Shown: positions 1 through 8,921 of the stretch, piece by piece
Position numbering within the stretch: the stretch's first letter is position 1
How the letters are laid out: every line of letters starts with the position of its first letter
Assembly (NCBI GenBank): GCA_028284495.1
Contig: JANQRP010000023.1
Location: 87,506 to 151,505 of the forward strand
DNA: 64,000 bases
From: Longimicrobiales bacterium
GTDB lineage: Bacteria > Gemmatimonadota > Gemmatimonadetes > Longimicrobiales > Gaopeijiaceae
Reading direction: 5' to 3'
Translations under genes and position numbers: made by a program
The notes under the pieces: model-generated
The model's input: only the letters and a program-made list of their open reading frames with translations
Database searches by the model: none
Told to the model about the DNA's origin: nothing

Positions 1-1
1 G

Positions 2-778
2 CCGGAGATCCGCGCGGCGATCGATGCCGGCTCGGTCTTCCCCGTCGGGGCGGGGCACCACACGGACATCGAACTCATCGCCGCGCTCGACCCGGACGCC
101 GTGATCGTGTACGAGCCGTTTCACGCCGAGTCCACCCGCCTGATCGACATGGGTGTGCCGGTCATCCCCTCCACGGACGGGCGGGAGGCCACCATGCTCG
201 GCGCGACGGAGTGGATGCAGGTCGTGGCCGCCCTCCTCAACCGGGAGGCCGACATGAACCGCATCCTCGCCGACACGAGGAACCGCTACGCGGCGCTCGC
301 GGACCGCGTCGCCGACGTCGTGGACCGCCCGACCTTCATCGTGGGACGCCCCTACCGGGGCAGCTGGTACCTGCCCGGCGGACGAGGCAACTGGGCCGGT
401 CTGATCGAGGACGCGGGTGGGCGATACCTCCTCCACGACGATCCCTCGGCCGAGAGCCGACCTCGCTCGCTCGAGATGGTCATCGACCGCGGCGAGCAGG
501 TCGACGTCTGGATCGGGGTCTCGGACGCCGAGTCGATCGGGGAGCTGCTCGCGGACGAGCCGCGGCTGGGCGCACTCCGCGCGGTCGAGACGGGCGCCGT
601 GTGGGCGAACGACGCGGCGCGCGACGACGAAGGCTACAACCCGTTCTGGGAGCACCGGCTGCCCCATCCCGACCGGATGCTGGCCGACCTGATCCAAGTG
701 CTCCATCCGGATCGATCGACCGATCACGCCCTCCGCTACTTCCGCCGGCTGCCGGCCGAGGAGGCCGCGCGGCGATGA
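2..778 (+). CDS. ABC transporter periplasmic substrate-binding protein (TroA/BtuF/FepB-like), 5' truncated by window edge
   Basis: Frame open from base 2 (PEIRAAIDAGSVFPVGAGHHTDIELIAALDPDAVIVYEP...); C-terminus resembles the other three SBPs in this window; overlaps the FecCD permease start. Confidence 0.8.
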   Translation, partial: PEIRAAIDAGSVFPVGAGHHTDIELIAALDPDAVIVYEPFHAESTRLIDMGVPVIPSTDGREATMLGATEWMQVVAALLNREADMNRILADTRNRYAALADRVADVVDRPTFIVGRPYRGSWYLPGGRGNWAGLIEDAGGRYLLHDDPSAESRPRSLEMVIDRGEQVDVWIGVSDAESIGELLADEPRLGALRAVETGAVWANDAARDDEGYNPFWEHRLPHPDRMLADLIQVLHPDRSTDHALRYFRRLPAEEAARR

Positions 779-1842
779 GGGGGTCCGGCTCGCCGGGTCG
801 CGGGGCGCACGAGACCGGGTCCGTTTCCCGCGCCGCGATCATCCTCGTCGCGATCGGCGTCGTGTGCGTCCTCGCGCTCCTTGCCACGCTCTCCACGGGA
901 ACGGTCTCCATTCCGCCTCTGGAGGTCGGACGCATCGTGCTCGGCGGGGGAGTGGACCATCCGGCCTGGGCACGCATCATCCTCGACTTCCGGCTTCCCC
1001 GGGCCGTCACCGGGTTTCTGGGCGGGGCGGCGCTCGGGGCCTCCGGGCTGCTGATGCAGACCATCTTCCGGAACCCCCTCGCGGGCCCCTGGGTGCTCGG
1101 CGTCTCGGACGGCGCCGTACTCGGCGTCACCGCCTACGCCGTCGTGATCGGCCTCCTGCCCGCCGCGCCGGCGGGCCTCGGGCTCGGGGGGCTGCCCTTC
1201 GTGGTCGCGGCCATGGCCGGCGGTGCGCTCGTCCTGCTCGTGATCGGCATCGTCTCCCGCCGCGTGGACGCCGTCACCGTGCTTGTCGCCGGTCTGATGA
1301 TCGGGTCGATCGCGAAGGGGCTCGTGAGCTTCCTCTTCCACTTCCTCGACCGCGAGCGGATGCTGATCGTGGAGGCGTGGTCCGACGGAACGTTCGCGGC
1401 CACGCGGGTCGACGAACTGCAGGTGCTGGCGCCGATTCTGCTCGTCGGGTTCGTGCTGTCCCTGGTCGCCGTGAAGCCGCTGAACGCGCTCCTGCTGGGA
1501 GAGCGGAATGCGGTCGGGTTGGGCGTGTCGACCGGTCGGACGCGGGTGCTGGTCCTCGTCGCGGTCACCGTGCTGGCGGGGGCGCTCACGGCCTTCACCG
1601 GTCCGGTGGCGTTCCTGGGTGTCGCGGTGCCCCATATCGCGAGGGGCCTGCTGCGCACCGCCGACCATCGCGTCCTGCTACCGGGCGCCGTGCTCGTCGG
1701 AGGAGCCCTCGGGGTCGTGGCCGACCTGATCGTGCATCTGCCGTGGCAGCGGAGCGTGCTCCATCTGAACTCGGTGACCGCTCTGATCGGAGCTCCGGTG
1801 GTGTTGTGGGCGGTGCTCTCGCGGCGGAGAGCGGGTGGGTGA
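775..1842 (+). CDS. FecCD/BtuC-family ABC transporter permease (metal-siderophore/cobalamin type)
   Basis: DFRLPRAVTGFLGGAALGASGLLMQTIFRNPLAGPWVLGVSDGA is the family hallmark; ATG at 775 overlaps the upstream stop. Confidence 0.92.
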   Translation: MRGSGSPGRGAHETGSVSRAAIILVAIGVVCVLALLATLSTGTVSIPPLEVGRIVLGGGVDHPAWARIILDFRLPRAVTGFLGGAALGASGLLMQTIFRNPLAGPWVLGVSDGAVLGVTAYAVVIGLLPAAPAGLGLGGLPFVVAAMAGGALVLLVIGIVSRRVDAVTVLVAGLMIGSIAKGLVSFLFHFLDRERMLIVEAWSDGTFAATRVDELQVLAPILLVGFVLSLVAVKPLNALLLGERNAVGLGVSTGRTRVLVLVAVTVLAGALTAFTGPVAFLGVAVPHIARGLLRTADHRVLLPGAVLVGGALGVVADLIVHLPWQRSVLHLNSVTALIGAPVVLWAVLSRRRAGG

Positions 1843-1910
1843 GCCGTGGAACTGCCGATGCCCCGAGTCGCTGCGGTGGCCGCGCTATTGAGGGGCGGAT
1901 ATCATTTCGT

Positions 1911-3191
1911 GTGCCTCTCCATGCTGCCGCCGACCCCGAACCGGAGCTGCCCCTGAACGCCCGGACGCGCCTCGCTCCCGCGCCGACCCGCGCAGCCGCG
2001 CTCGCCGTAGCACTCCTTGTTCCCGCGTGCTCGCCAGCGCCGTCGGACGACGTCCGGGCCGGAGCGACGGACGCCGCGACCGAGGCCGACACCCTCCGGT
2101 GCCCCGAGATCCGACACGCCCGCCACTTCTCGGTGGAGTGCGGCGACGGGTTCCTGGTCGTGCGGACGTTCGGCGAGGTCGCCGCGTGGCGGACGGGGCG
2201 TGACGCGGAGCTGGTGCAGGACGTCGTGGTCCTCGTGCCTCGCGGTGCCGGCCTCCCCGCGGGGGCACCCACCGATGCACATGTCGTCGAGGTCCCCGCG
2301 GCGACGTATGCGGTCAACAACGACGACCTGCTCGGGCTCAGCGTCGCACTCGGGGTCGCCGACCGGCTGGTCGCCGTCGGAGGCGAGTCGGTGTTCGACG
2401 ACGGTGTCCGCGCGCGGGTGGACAGCGGTGAGCTCGGCAAGGTCGGCTACTCCTGGCACCTCCCTCCCGATCTCGAGGTGCTTCTCACGCGTTCCCCGGA
2501 CGTGACCTTCCTGGCGATGGACTCGCCCCACAACGTCGACGCGCTCGGGCGGAGCCGCGAGCTGGGCCTCACGATCGCGCCCGCCTTCGTCTGGGCCGAG
2601 CGGGACGTCCTGGCGCGAGCGGAGTGGCTCAAGTTCTTCGGGCTGTTCCTGGGGAGGAGCGAAGAGGCGGCCACGCACTTCGATCGCGCCGAGGCGCGAT
2701 ACCGGGAGACCCAGGCACGGGTCGCGACCGTCGTCGACTCGCCGACGGTGCTGTGGGGCTACCACGCGGGCGACGACCGCTGGTACTTCATGGAGAACAA
2801 CCTCGAGGCACGGCTGCTCCGGGACGCGGGAGCGCACAACCCCTTCGCCGCGATCGACGATGGGCCCGTGCGCGAGGACGGCGCCGCGATCGCGAGCGAG
2901 CGTCTCCTCATCGAAGGATCGGATGCCGACCAGTGGGTCATCGGCGACATCCACCAGGCCGCACTCCCCTCCGACGAGTTCATGGCGTCCTTCCGCGCGT
3001 GGCGGGAGGACCGGCTTTACCACACGTACGCCCGCTCGAACTGGGAGGTGGACGCGTACGACTGGTACGAGGGCGCGACGGCGCACCCGGACGTGCTGCT
3101 CGCAGACCTCGCGCACCTCCTTCATCCGGGACTGCTCCCCGACCACGAGCCGGTCTACTTCGGGCGCTTCGATCGGCGGCGTGGGCGGTAG
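1911..3191 (+). CDS. lipoprotein substrate-binding protein (COG0614-like)
   Basis: GTG start with lipobox-like LLVPAC; EIRHARHFSV, AEWLKFFGLFLG and LLADLAHLLHPGLLPDHEP motifs shared with the paralogs. Confidence 0.8.
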   Translation: MPLHAAADPEPELPLNARTRLAPAPTRAAALAVALLVPACSPAPSDDVRAGATDAATEADTLRCPEIRHARHFSVECGDGFLVVRTFGEVAAWRTGRDAELVQDVVVLVPRGAGLPAGAPTDAHVVEVPAATYAVNNDDLLGLSVALGVADRLVAVGGESVFDDGVRARVDSGELGKVGYSWHLPPDLEVLLTRSPDVTFLAMDSPHNVDALGRSRELGLTIAPAFVWAERDVLARAEWLKFFGLFLGRSEEAATHFDRAEARYRETQARVATVVDSPTVLWGYHAGDDRWYFMENNLEARLLRDAGAHNPFAAIDDGPVREDGAAIASERLLIEGSDADQWVIGDIHQAALPSDEFMASFRAWREDRLYHTYARSNWEVDAYDWYEGATAHPDVLLADLAHLLHPGLLPDHEPVYFGRFDRRRGR

Positions 3192-3220
3192 TTCGCGTCA
3201 ACACTCGGCAGACCTTGAAT

Positions 3221-3242
3221 TGTTGAGAGTGATTTCTCAACA
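3221..3242. promoter_or_regulatory. inverted repeat TGTTGAGA-N6-TCTCAACA, Fur-box-like operator candidate
   Basis: Perfect 8-bp arms 65 bp upstream of the TonB receptor start; core TGAGA..TCTCA resembles a Fur 7-1-7 element. Confidence 0.5.
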
Positions 3243-3306
3243 TTCGGAGTTCACCATCTTGAGGTCCTGTCGGACCCGGTCTCGATAGCCAAACTCCGCA
3301 ATCTCG

Positions 3307-5466
3307 ATGAATCACGATGCTCTCCACCGCCCGCTCATGGGCATGCTCATCGCGGCTCTCAGCCTCCTTCCGCTGTCCGCTGTGCCCGTCGTCGCGCAGA
3401 CAGCCAGCGAAGTGACCGCGCTCGACTCGATCATCGTATCGGTGACCAAGTCCGAACTCACCCTTGAGGATGCACCGATCGCGATCAGCGTCGTACCGGT
3501 CGAGCGAATGCTGACCCAGGGAGCTCAGACCGCGGTCGAAGCACTCCAGGGCGAGCCCGGAGTCCGCATCAGCTACTACACGGAGGGCAACTTTCCCATC
3601 GTGCAGATCCGGAGCGCGGGAGACGCGGGGCAGTTCCAGAACACCGACGTTCTCGTGCTTGTCGACGGGATCCCCCAGGTCAACCTGAACGACCAGTCGT
3701 ACTACGATCAGATTCCCTTCGAAGCGATCGAACGGATCGAGGTCGTGCGAGGACCCACGTCGGCCCTCTACGGTCGGAATGGCGTCGGAGGAGCGATCAA
3801 CATCGTCACGCGCAGGGCTCCCGAGGACTTCGAGGCCACCGCCACGCTGGCGGCAGGTTCATTCGGCTTCTTCAAGCCTCAGATCACCGCCGGAGGAGCG
3901 CTGAGCGACCGCGCAAACGTTTTGGTCAGCGGCTCATACGAGCCTTCGGACGGTTGGCGCGAGCAGGCAGAGCGGCTGGCCACGGACCTGTTCGGACGTG
4001 CCGACATCGAGCTCGGCGGCGCCACCTCCGTATCGCTGATGGCGCGCTACTTCGACCTCGAACAGGAGGTCCCGACCATCCTCCCCCTGCTCGCCGACGG
4101 CTCATCGGTGCCCGGAATCGACCGCGAGTCGAGCTTCAATCTTCCGGGGGCCGAATCCCGCAACGAGAGCTTCCAGCTTTCCGCCGTGTTCAACCATGCG
4201 TTCTCTCCATCCCTGAGCCTTACGGCGCCCGTGTACTACCGTTCGACGGACCGGATCCTGGACCGCGAGGGCAGCTTCATCGACAACGTCGACACCGATG
4301 CGCAGACGTTCGACCTCTACCCCTTCACGCCAACCGCCGACGAGTCGATCATCGGGGTGGCTCCCCGGCTCACCTGGCGCCCGGGCGAGCGCGTCGAGGT
4401 CATCGGTGGGCTCGACTTCGAGCGGAATGACGCGAACGCGGGAGCTGCGAACGTCTTCCCCGCGGGTACCAACTTCTTCACGCCGATCACGGTCAACTAT
4501 GCAACGGGTCAGTTCCTGACGGACCTCGACGACCTCGAGACGCTCGTGCGTCGCGACGGCTCGTTCGAATCGGAGGTGCTCGCTGCCTACGCCCAGGTCC
4601 GAGTTGACGTCACCGAGCGCCTCGGCCTGACGCTGGGTGGACGCTTCGACCGTCAGAACCGTGTTCTGAGCGATTCGCTTCGACCCAATCCCGAGGTCGA
4701 GGCAGAGTACGATCGGTTCACGCCGCGCGTCGCGCTCGACTTCGCAGTCAGTGACGATGTGCGTGGGTACGCGAGCTATGCGCAGGGCTTCAACCCACCC
4801 TTCGGCGGGGCCTTCGCCTTCGAGCGGGCGGGGGCCGAGGAGCTCACGCCCGAGGTCGCCACGAACTACGAAGTGGGCTTCAAGGCGTCGCTGCCCGACG
4901 GCCGAGGCTTCGCGAACCTTGCAGGCTTCCTGATGGAGCGCAGGGACCTCGTGCAGACCCTTCGAATCGAGAACGTCAATACGCAGGTCAACGCCGGCGG
5001 CCTTGATGTGTTCGGGGTCGAGTTTGACGCAGGCTACGTGCTCGGCGGCGGATTCACCGCGTCCGGGAACTATACCTGGACCGACACCGAATGGCAGGAC
5101 TTTGAGGTCCGTGGCGAGAGCTTCGCAGGTTTCGAGGTGATTCAGAATCCTCGACACATGGGATCGCTCGCGGTCAACTGGGCTTCCGCCGACCGACGCG
5201 TCGAGATCGGCCCGTTCATCGACTATGTTGGCTCGCGGTTCGCGACGTTCGACAACTCCGTGGAGCTTGATGCGTACACGCTCGTCAACGCCCACGCCGC
5301 ATTTCGTCCGGGCGGCAGTGATCGCGTAACGTTGCGCGTCCAGGCGTTCAATCTGCTGGACGAGGAGTACCTCACCCGAACCGAGCTGGACTTCCTCGGG
5401 AACGTGCTGGGCGGCTCGCCGGGCCGGCCCGCGAGCTTCCAGGCGTCGGTGAGCGTGCGCTACTGA
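3307..5466 (+). CDS. TonB-dependent receptor
   Basis: Plug domain VERIEVVRGPTSALYGRNGVGGAINIVTRR; C-terminal beta-barrel ending in aromatic SVRY. Confidence 0.95.
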   Translation: MNHDALHRPLMGMLIAALSLLPLSAVPVVAQTASEVTALDSIIVSVTKSELTLEDAPIAISVVPVERMLTQGAQTAVEALQGEPGVRISYYTEGNFPIVQIRSAGDAGQFQNTDVLVLVDGIPQVNLNDQSYYDQIPFEAIERIEVVRGPTSALYGRNGVGGAINIVTRRAPEDFEATATLAAGSFGFFKPQITAGGALSDRANVLVSGSYEPSDGWREQAERLATDLFGRADIELGGATSVSLMARYFDLEQEVPTILPLLADGSSVPGIDRESSFNLPGAESRNESFQLSAVFNHAFSPSLSLTAPVYYRSTDRILDREGSFIDNVDTDAQTFDLYPFTPTADESIIGVAPRLTWRPGERVEVIGGLDFERNDANAGAANVFPAGTNFFTPITVNYATGQFLTDLDDLETLVRRDGSFESEVLAAYAQVRVDVTERLGLTLGGRFDRQNRVLSDSLRPNPEVEAEYDRFTPRVALDFAVSDDVRGYASYAQGFNPPFGGAFAFERAGAEELTPEVATNYEVGFKASLPDGRGFANLAGFLMERRDLVQTLRIENVNTQVNAGGLDVFGVEFDAGYVLGGGFTASGNYTWTDTEWQDFEVRGESFAGFEVIQNPRHMGSLAVNWASADRRVEIGPFIDYVGSRFATFDNSVELDAYTLVNAHAAFRPGGSDRVTLRVQAFNLLDEEYLTRTELDFLGNVLGGSPGRPASFQASVSVRY

Positions 5467-5483
5467 CGACCGGACGCCTCCGC

Positions 5484-6206
5484 GTGGGCACCCCCCTCCT
5501 CCACGTAGACGCTGCGGTCAAGCGCTTCGGCGCGAATACGGCGGTGGCCGGTGTCTCGCTCGAGTTGGCTGCAGGGGAGGTCGTATGTCTCCTCGGTCCC
5601 AACGGGGCCGGGAAGACGACCACGCTGAAGATGATCCTCGGCCTCGAGACGCCGAGTAGTGGGCGTGTCCAGGTGGCAGGGATCGATGTGGCTGCGCGGT
5701 CGGGAGACGCGCGGCGCCGGATGGCCTACATCCCTGAGCAGGTCGCGCTGCATGAGGCCTTCAGCGGGATCGAGAACCTCCGCTACTTCGCGGCCCTCGT
5801 CGGCGGGTCGTCACACGCCGACGATCACCTCGAGGCGTGCCTCGAGCGCGCGGGTCTGCAGCGAGACGCCTGGAGGCGTCGCCTTGCGGGCTACTCCAAG
5901 GGGATGAGGCAGAAGGTGGGTGTCGCGATCGCGCTGGCGAAGAAGGCCGAACTGCTGGTGCTCGACGAGCCGACGTCCGGGCTGGATCCGAAGTCGGCGT
6001 CGGAGTTCACGTCGCTCATCCGGAACCTCGCGCAGGGCGGCGCGGGCGTGATCATGGCGACACACGACCTCTTCCGGGCCAAGGACATGGCCACGCGGAT
6101 TCTCATCCTCAAGGATGGTCGCATCGTGCGGACGCTGGATCCGAACGCGTCCACCTACCGCGACGTCGAGGAGGCGTACCTCGGCGTGTTCGAGGGCTCT
6201 GAGTGA
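5484..6206 (+). CDS. ABC transporter ATP-binding protein
   Basis: Walker A GPNGAGKTT, signature YSKGMRQK, Walker B LLVLDEPTSGLDP. Confidence 0.95.
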   Translation: MGTPLLHVDAAVKRFGANTAVAGVSLELAAGEVVCLLGPNGAGKTTTLKMILGLETPSSGRVQVAGIDVAARSGDARRRMAYIPEQVALHEAFSGIENLRYFAALVGGSSHADDHLEACLERAGLQRDAWRRRLAGYSKGMRQKVGVAIALAKKAELLVLDEPTSGLDPKSASEFTSLIRNLAQGGAGVIMATHDLFRAKDMATRILILKDGRIVRTLDPNASTYRDVEEAYLGVFEGSE

Positions 6207-7576
6207 ACGCGATTGGAATCGTTGCTGCCCACGAGTGGTCCGCCTTCTTCCGACGTGGAGCGGGGTGGTGGATGATCGTCGTGGTCGGTGTGCTCGGCAC
6301 GCTGACCGTGGTCGGGGAGTTCGGCGGCTGGGCCCACGAGGCGCCCGAGCGCGAAGCCCTCGGACAGACCGAAGCCGATCAGTGGCTCGGGCTTGGCGAC
6401 ACACACATTCACGAGGCCGCACACCGCGGGTACTTTCTTGTCCGCCCAGCGCCTGCCGCGGTGATTCTCGACCGCGGCAGCCTCGATTTCGGCGGCTCGG
6501 CGGTCTGGCTCGAGGCCCATCGACGGAACTCTCCGCGACTCCGGGCATCCGACACCGCCGCCATGGTATCCCGCGCCGTGCCCCGAGGCCTTGGTCCAGT
6601 GTTGCTGTGGCTGATTCCACTGCTGCTCGCGCTCTTCCTCCACGGTATCGTGGCGGATGAGCGGGCCGATGGGAGTCTCGCGTTCGCGGTGAGCTCGGGC
6701 GCGCCACCCACCTCCATCGTCCTGGGCAAGGCAGCGGCGGCGTGTGGACTCGCGTGGGCCGCTGCGATCCCTCCCATGGTGCTCGGCGGCGGCCTGGCGG
6801 TCGCGAACGGCGTGAACGTGCCAGGTGCCGCCGCGTGGGGGGGCACCGTCCTCGTGGGGGTCGGTGTGTTTGCCGTGCTCGTCGTCGTCGTCTCTGCCGC
6901 TGCGCGGACCCCGCTGGCCTCACTCGTCACACTGCTCCTGATCTGGTTCGGCATGGTCCTTCTCGTGCCGAAGCTGGCGGCGAGCGCGACGCAGGTTCTC
7001 GCACCGATCCCCTCGTCGCAGACCATCCGCAGCGATGCAGAGGCGGCTGTGGACCAGCTCGACGGGACTGCGACGCAGCGACGCCATCTCGAGCGGCTTC
7101 AGGACGCCGGCGTCCGCGATCCGAACCCGGCCGCCGTCTCCGCCATGGCTCTCGAGTCGGACGCCGCCGCGCTCTTCGCCAGGACGTTCGAACCACTCGA
7201 GACGGGTATGGAGCGCCAGTCACGCCTGCTCGGGCTGCTGGCCATCCTGTCTCCCATCGCATCCGCGGATCTCGCCTCGGACGGCCTTCTTGGGGTAGGC
7301 GACCGCGCGCAGTTCGCGTTCGAGCGCCGAGCCGAGTCGGCTCGCATCGCCACGCACATGGCACTGAACGAGGGCTGGGCACGGTTGGGAGACTCGGACC
7401 GTGGCTCACCCGAGCTATGGGCGGAGGTCGTGGAGGTCGCTCGGGCTCGGACTCGGGACATCGACGGTTCCACTGCGGGCGGCCCGGGGCTCGCTGGTCT
7501 TGGACTCGTCCTCTGGACCTTGATCGCGACGGGGGGCATCCGCGTGGCGATCCGACACGTGGGGCGCGCGGCATGA
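6203..7576 (+). CDS. ABC-2 type permease, DUF3526-like
   Basis: Membrane protein with large extracytoplasmic insert; translationally coupled to ATPase. Confidence 0.8.
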   Translation: MNAIGIVAAHEWSAFFRRGAGWWMIVVVGVLGTLTVVGEFGGWAHEAPEREALGQTEADQWLGLGDTHIHEAAHRGYFLVRPAPAAVILDRGSLDFGGSAVWLEAHRRNSPRLRASDTAAMVSRAVPRGLGPVLLWLIPLLLALFLHGIVADERADGSLAFAVSSGAPPTSIVLGKAAAACGLAWAAAIPPMVLGGGLAVANGVNVPGAAAWGGTVLVGVGVFAVLVVVVSAAARTPLASLVTLLLIWFGMVLLVPKLAASATQVLAPIPSSQTIRSDAEAAVDQLDGTATQRRHLERLQDAGVRDPNPAAVSAMALESDAAALFARTFEPLETGMERQSRLLGLLAILSPIASADLASDGLLGVGDRAQFAFERRAESARIATHMALNEGWARLGDSDRGSPELWAEVVEVARARTRDIDGSTAGGPGLAGLGLVLWTLIATGGIRVAIRHVGRAA

Positions 7577-8898
7577 TGGCGGACGTATTCGTGCTCGAGA
7601 TTCGCCTTCTCCTGCGAAGCCGAGTGTTCATCGGTTTCTCGGCCGTTCTCATTCTGCTGTCGGCCTTCGCAGGGTGGGTGGGAGGCGAGTTCGTGCGCGG
7701 TCGCAGTACGTCGATCGTCTCGGCCGCGGCCCTCGAGGCGGCCACCGACTCGGCAGCGCTGGCGACCGCGGACCGAATACGAGCGGGCGAGATCGACCCG
7801 CCCTGGTATCAGAGCCCGCTCCACGCTCAGGCGTGGTCCTACGCGATGATCCGCCACGTCCACCTTCCGCCTCGTCCGTGGGGCGGAGCGGCCGTCGGAG
7901 ACGCAGACCTCCGACCTTTTCTCTTCCGCATCAACCCGCACCCTCCGGAGCGCTGGTCGAACCGCGCCGCGGAGGGGACGCCATCGATCGCCGCCCTTGG
8001 TGGCTTCGACCTCGTGGACCTGATCCTCGTGCTCACGCCGCTGGTCGTGCTCGTCGCGATGACCGACGTGATTCGCGATCGCGGTGGATCCGAGCGGCAG
8101 CGCCTCGCGGTCGTACAGGGCGGGTCGGTACTCCGAGTGCTGGCCGTACGGTTCGCGCCTCGCGCCACACTCATCCTCGTACTGGTCGCGATCGCCGGCG
8201 CCGCCGGACTCGCTTCGATCCTGCCTCCACCGAGCGCATCGATCGGTGCCGGCGCACTGATCCTCGGGGGTCTGATCGCACATGCCGCGTGCTGGATCCT
8301 GGTGGCCGCCGTCCTCCTCGGCCTGCTCCGACGCTCGACTTCGATCTTCTCGGCCTTCGCGGCGTTGTGGTTCGTGTTCGGGATCATGGCGCCGGTGCTG
8401 GTGGAGGCATCGGCCCGTACGCTTACGCCGCCCCCCTCGGCGCTCAGCGTCTTCGCCGAGGAGCGCGCCGCGCTCGTCGATGCGCGCAACCGAAAGGAAG
8501 ACCTCGTACGGGCGTACGCATCGACCGACACGATCGCCGGCAGGTCACTGCTCGATGCACTTGCACAGAATCAGCAACTGATTACGCCGACGAACCTGCT
8601 CATCCAAAGGGAAGTGGATCGGACCCGGGCCGCCGCCCGACGCGAAGAGCGTGAGGTGCGCAGCGCGTTCGAAGAGCGCGTGGCGACGCTGAGCGCGATC
8701 TCGCCCACCCTGGTGGCGAGACGCTGGATCCACTCGATCACAGGCCGGGGCCTTGCCCGGCGAGCGGCGTTCGACGAGCAGGTGGACGGGTACCACGACT
8801 ACCTTCAGGAATCGTTCGTGGGATATCTGCTTCGCAGGACCTCCCCTGACTCCGTCATCCTGCCCAGACCGTTCTCGTTTCGAGAGCCGGCGTCCTGA
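7573..8898 (+). CDS. ABC-2 type permease, DUF3526-like (second subunit)
   Basis: ATGA overlap with previous gene; similar architecture (MMADVFVLEIRLLLRSRVFIGFSAV...). Confidence 0.8.
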   Translation: MMADVFVLEIRLLLRSRVFIGFSAVLILLSAFAGWVGGEFVRGRSTSIVSAAALEAATDSAALATADRIRAGEIDPPWYQSPLHAQAWSYAMIRHVHLPPRPWGGAAVGDADLRPFLFRINPHPPERWSNRAAEGTPSIAALGGFDLVDLILVLTPLVVLVAMTDVIRDRGGSERQRLAVVQGGSVLRVLAVRFAPRATLILVLVAIAGAAGLASILPPPSASIGAGALILGGLIAHAACWILVAAVLLGLLRRSTSIFSAFAALWFVFGIMAPVLVEASARTLTPPPSALSVFAEERAALVDARNRKEDLVRAYASTDTIAGRSLLDALAQNQQLITPTNLLIQREVDRTRAAARREEREVRSAFEERVATLSAISPTLVARRWIHSITGRGLARRAAFDEQVDGYHDYLQESFVGYLLRRTSPDSVILPRPFSFREPAS

Positions 8899-8921
8899 GT
8901 CCACACGCACCTCGACACGCC

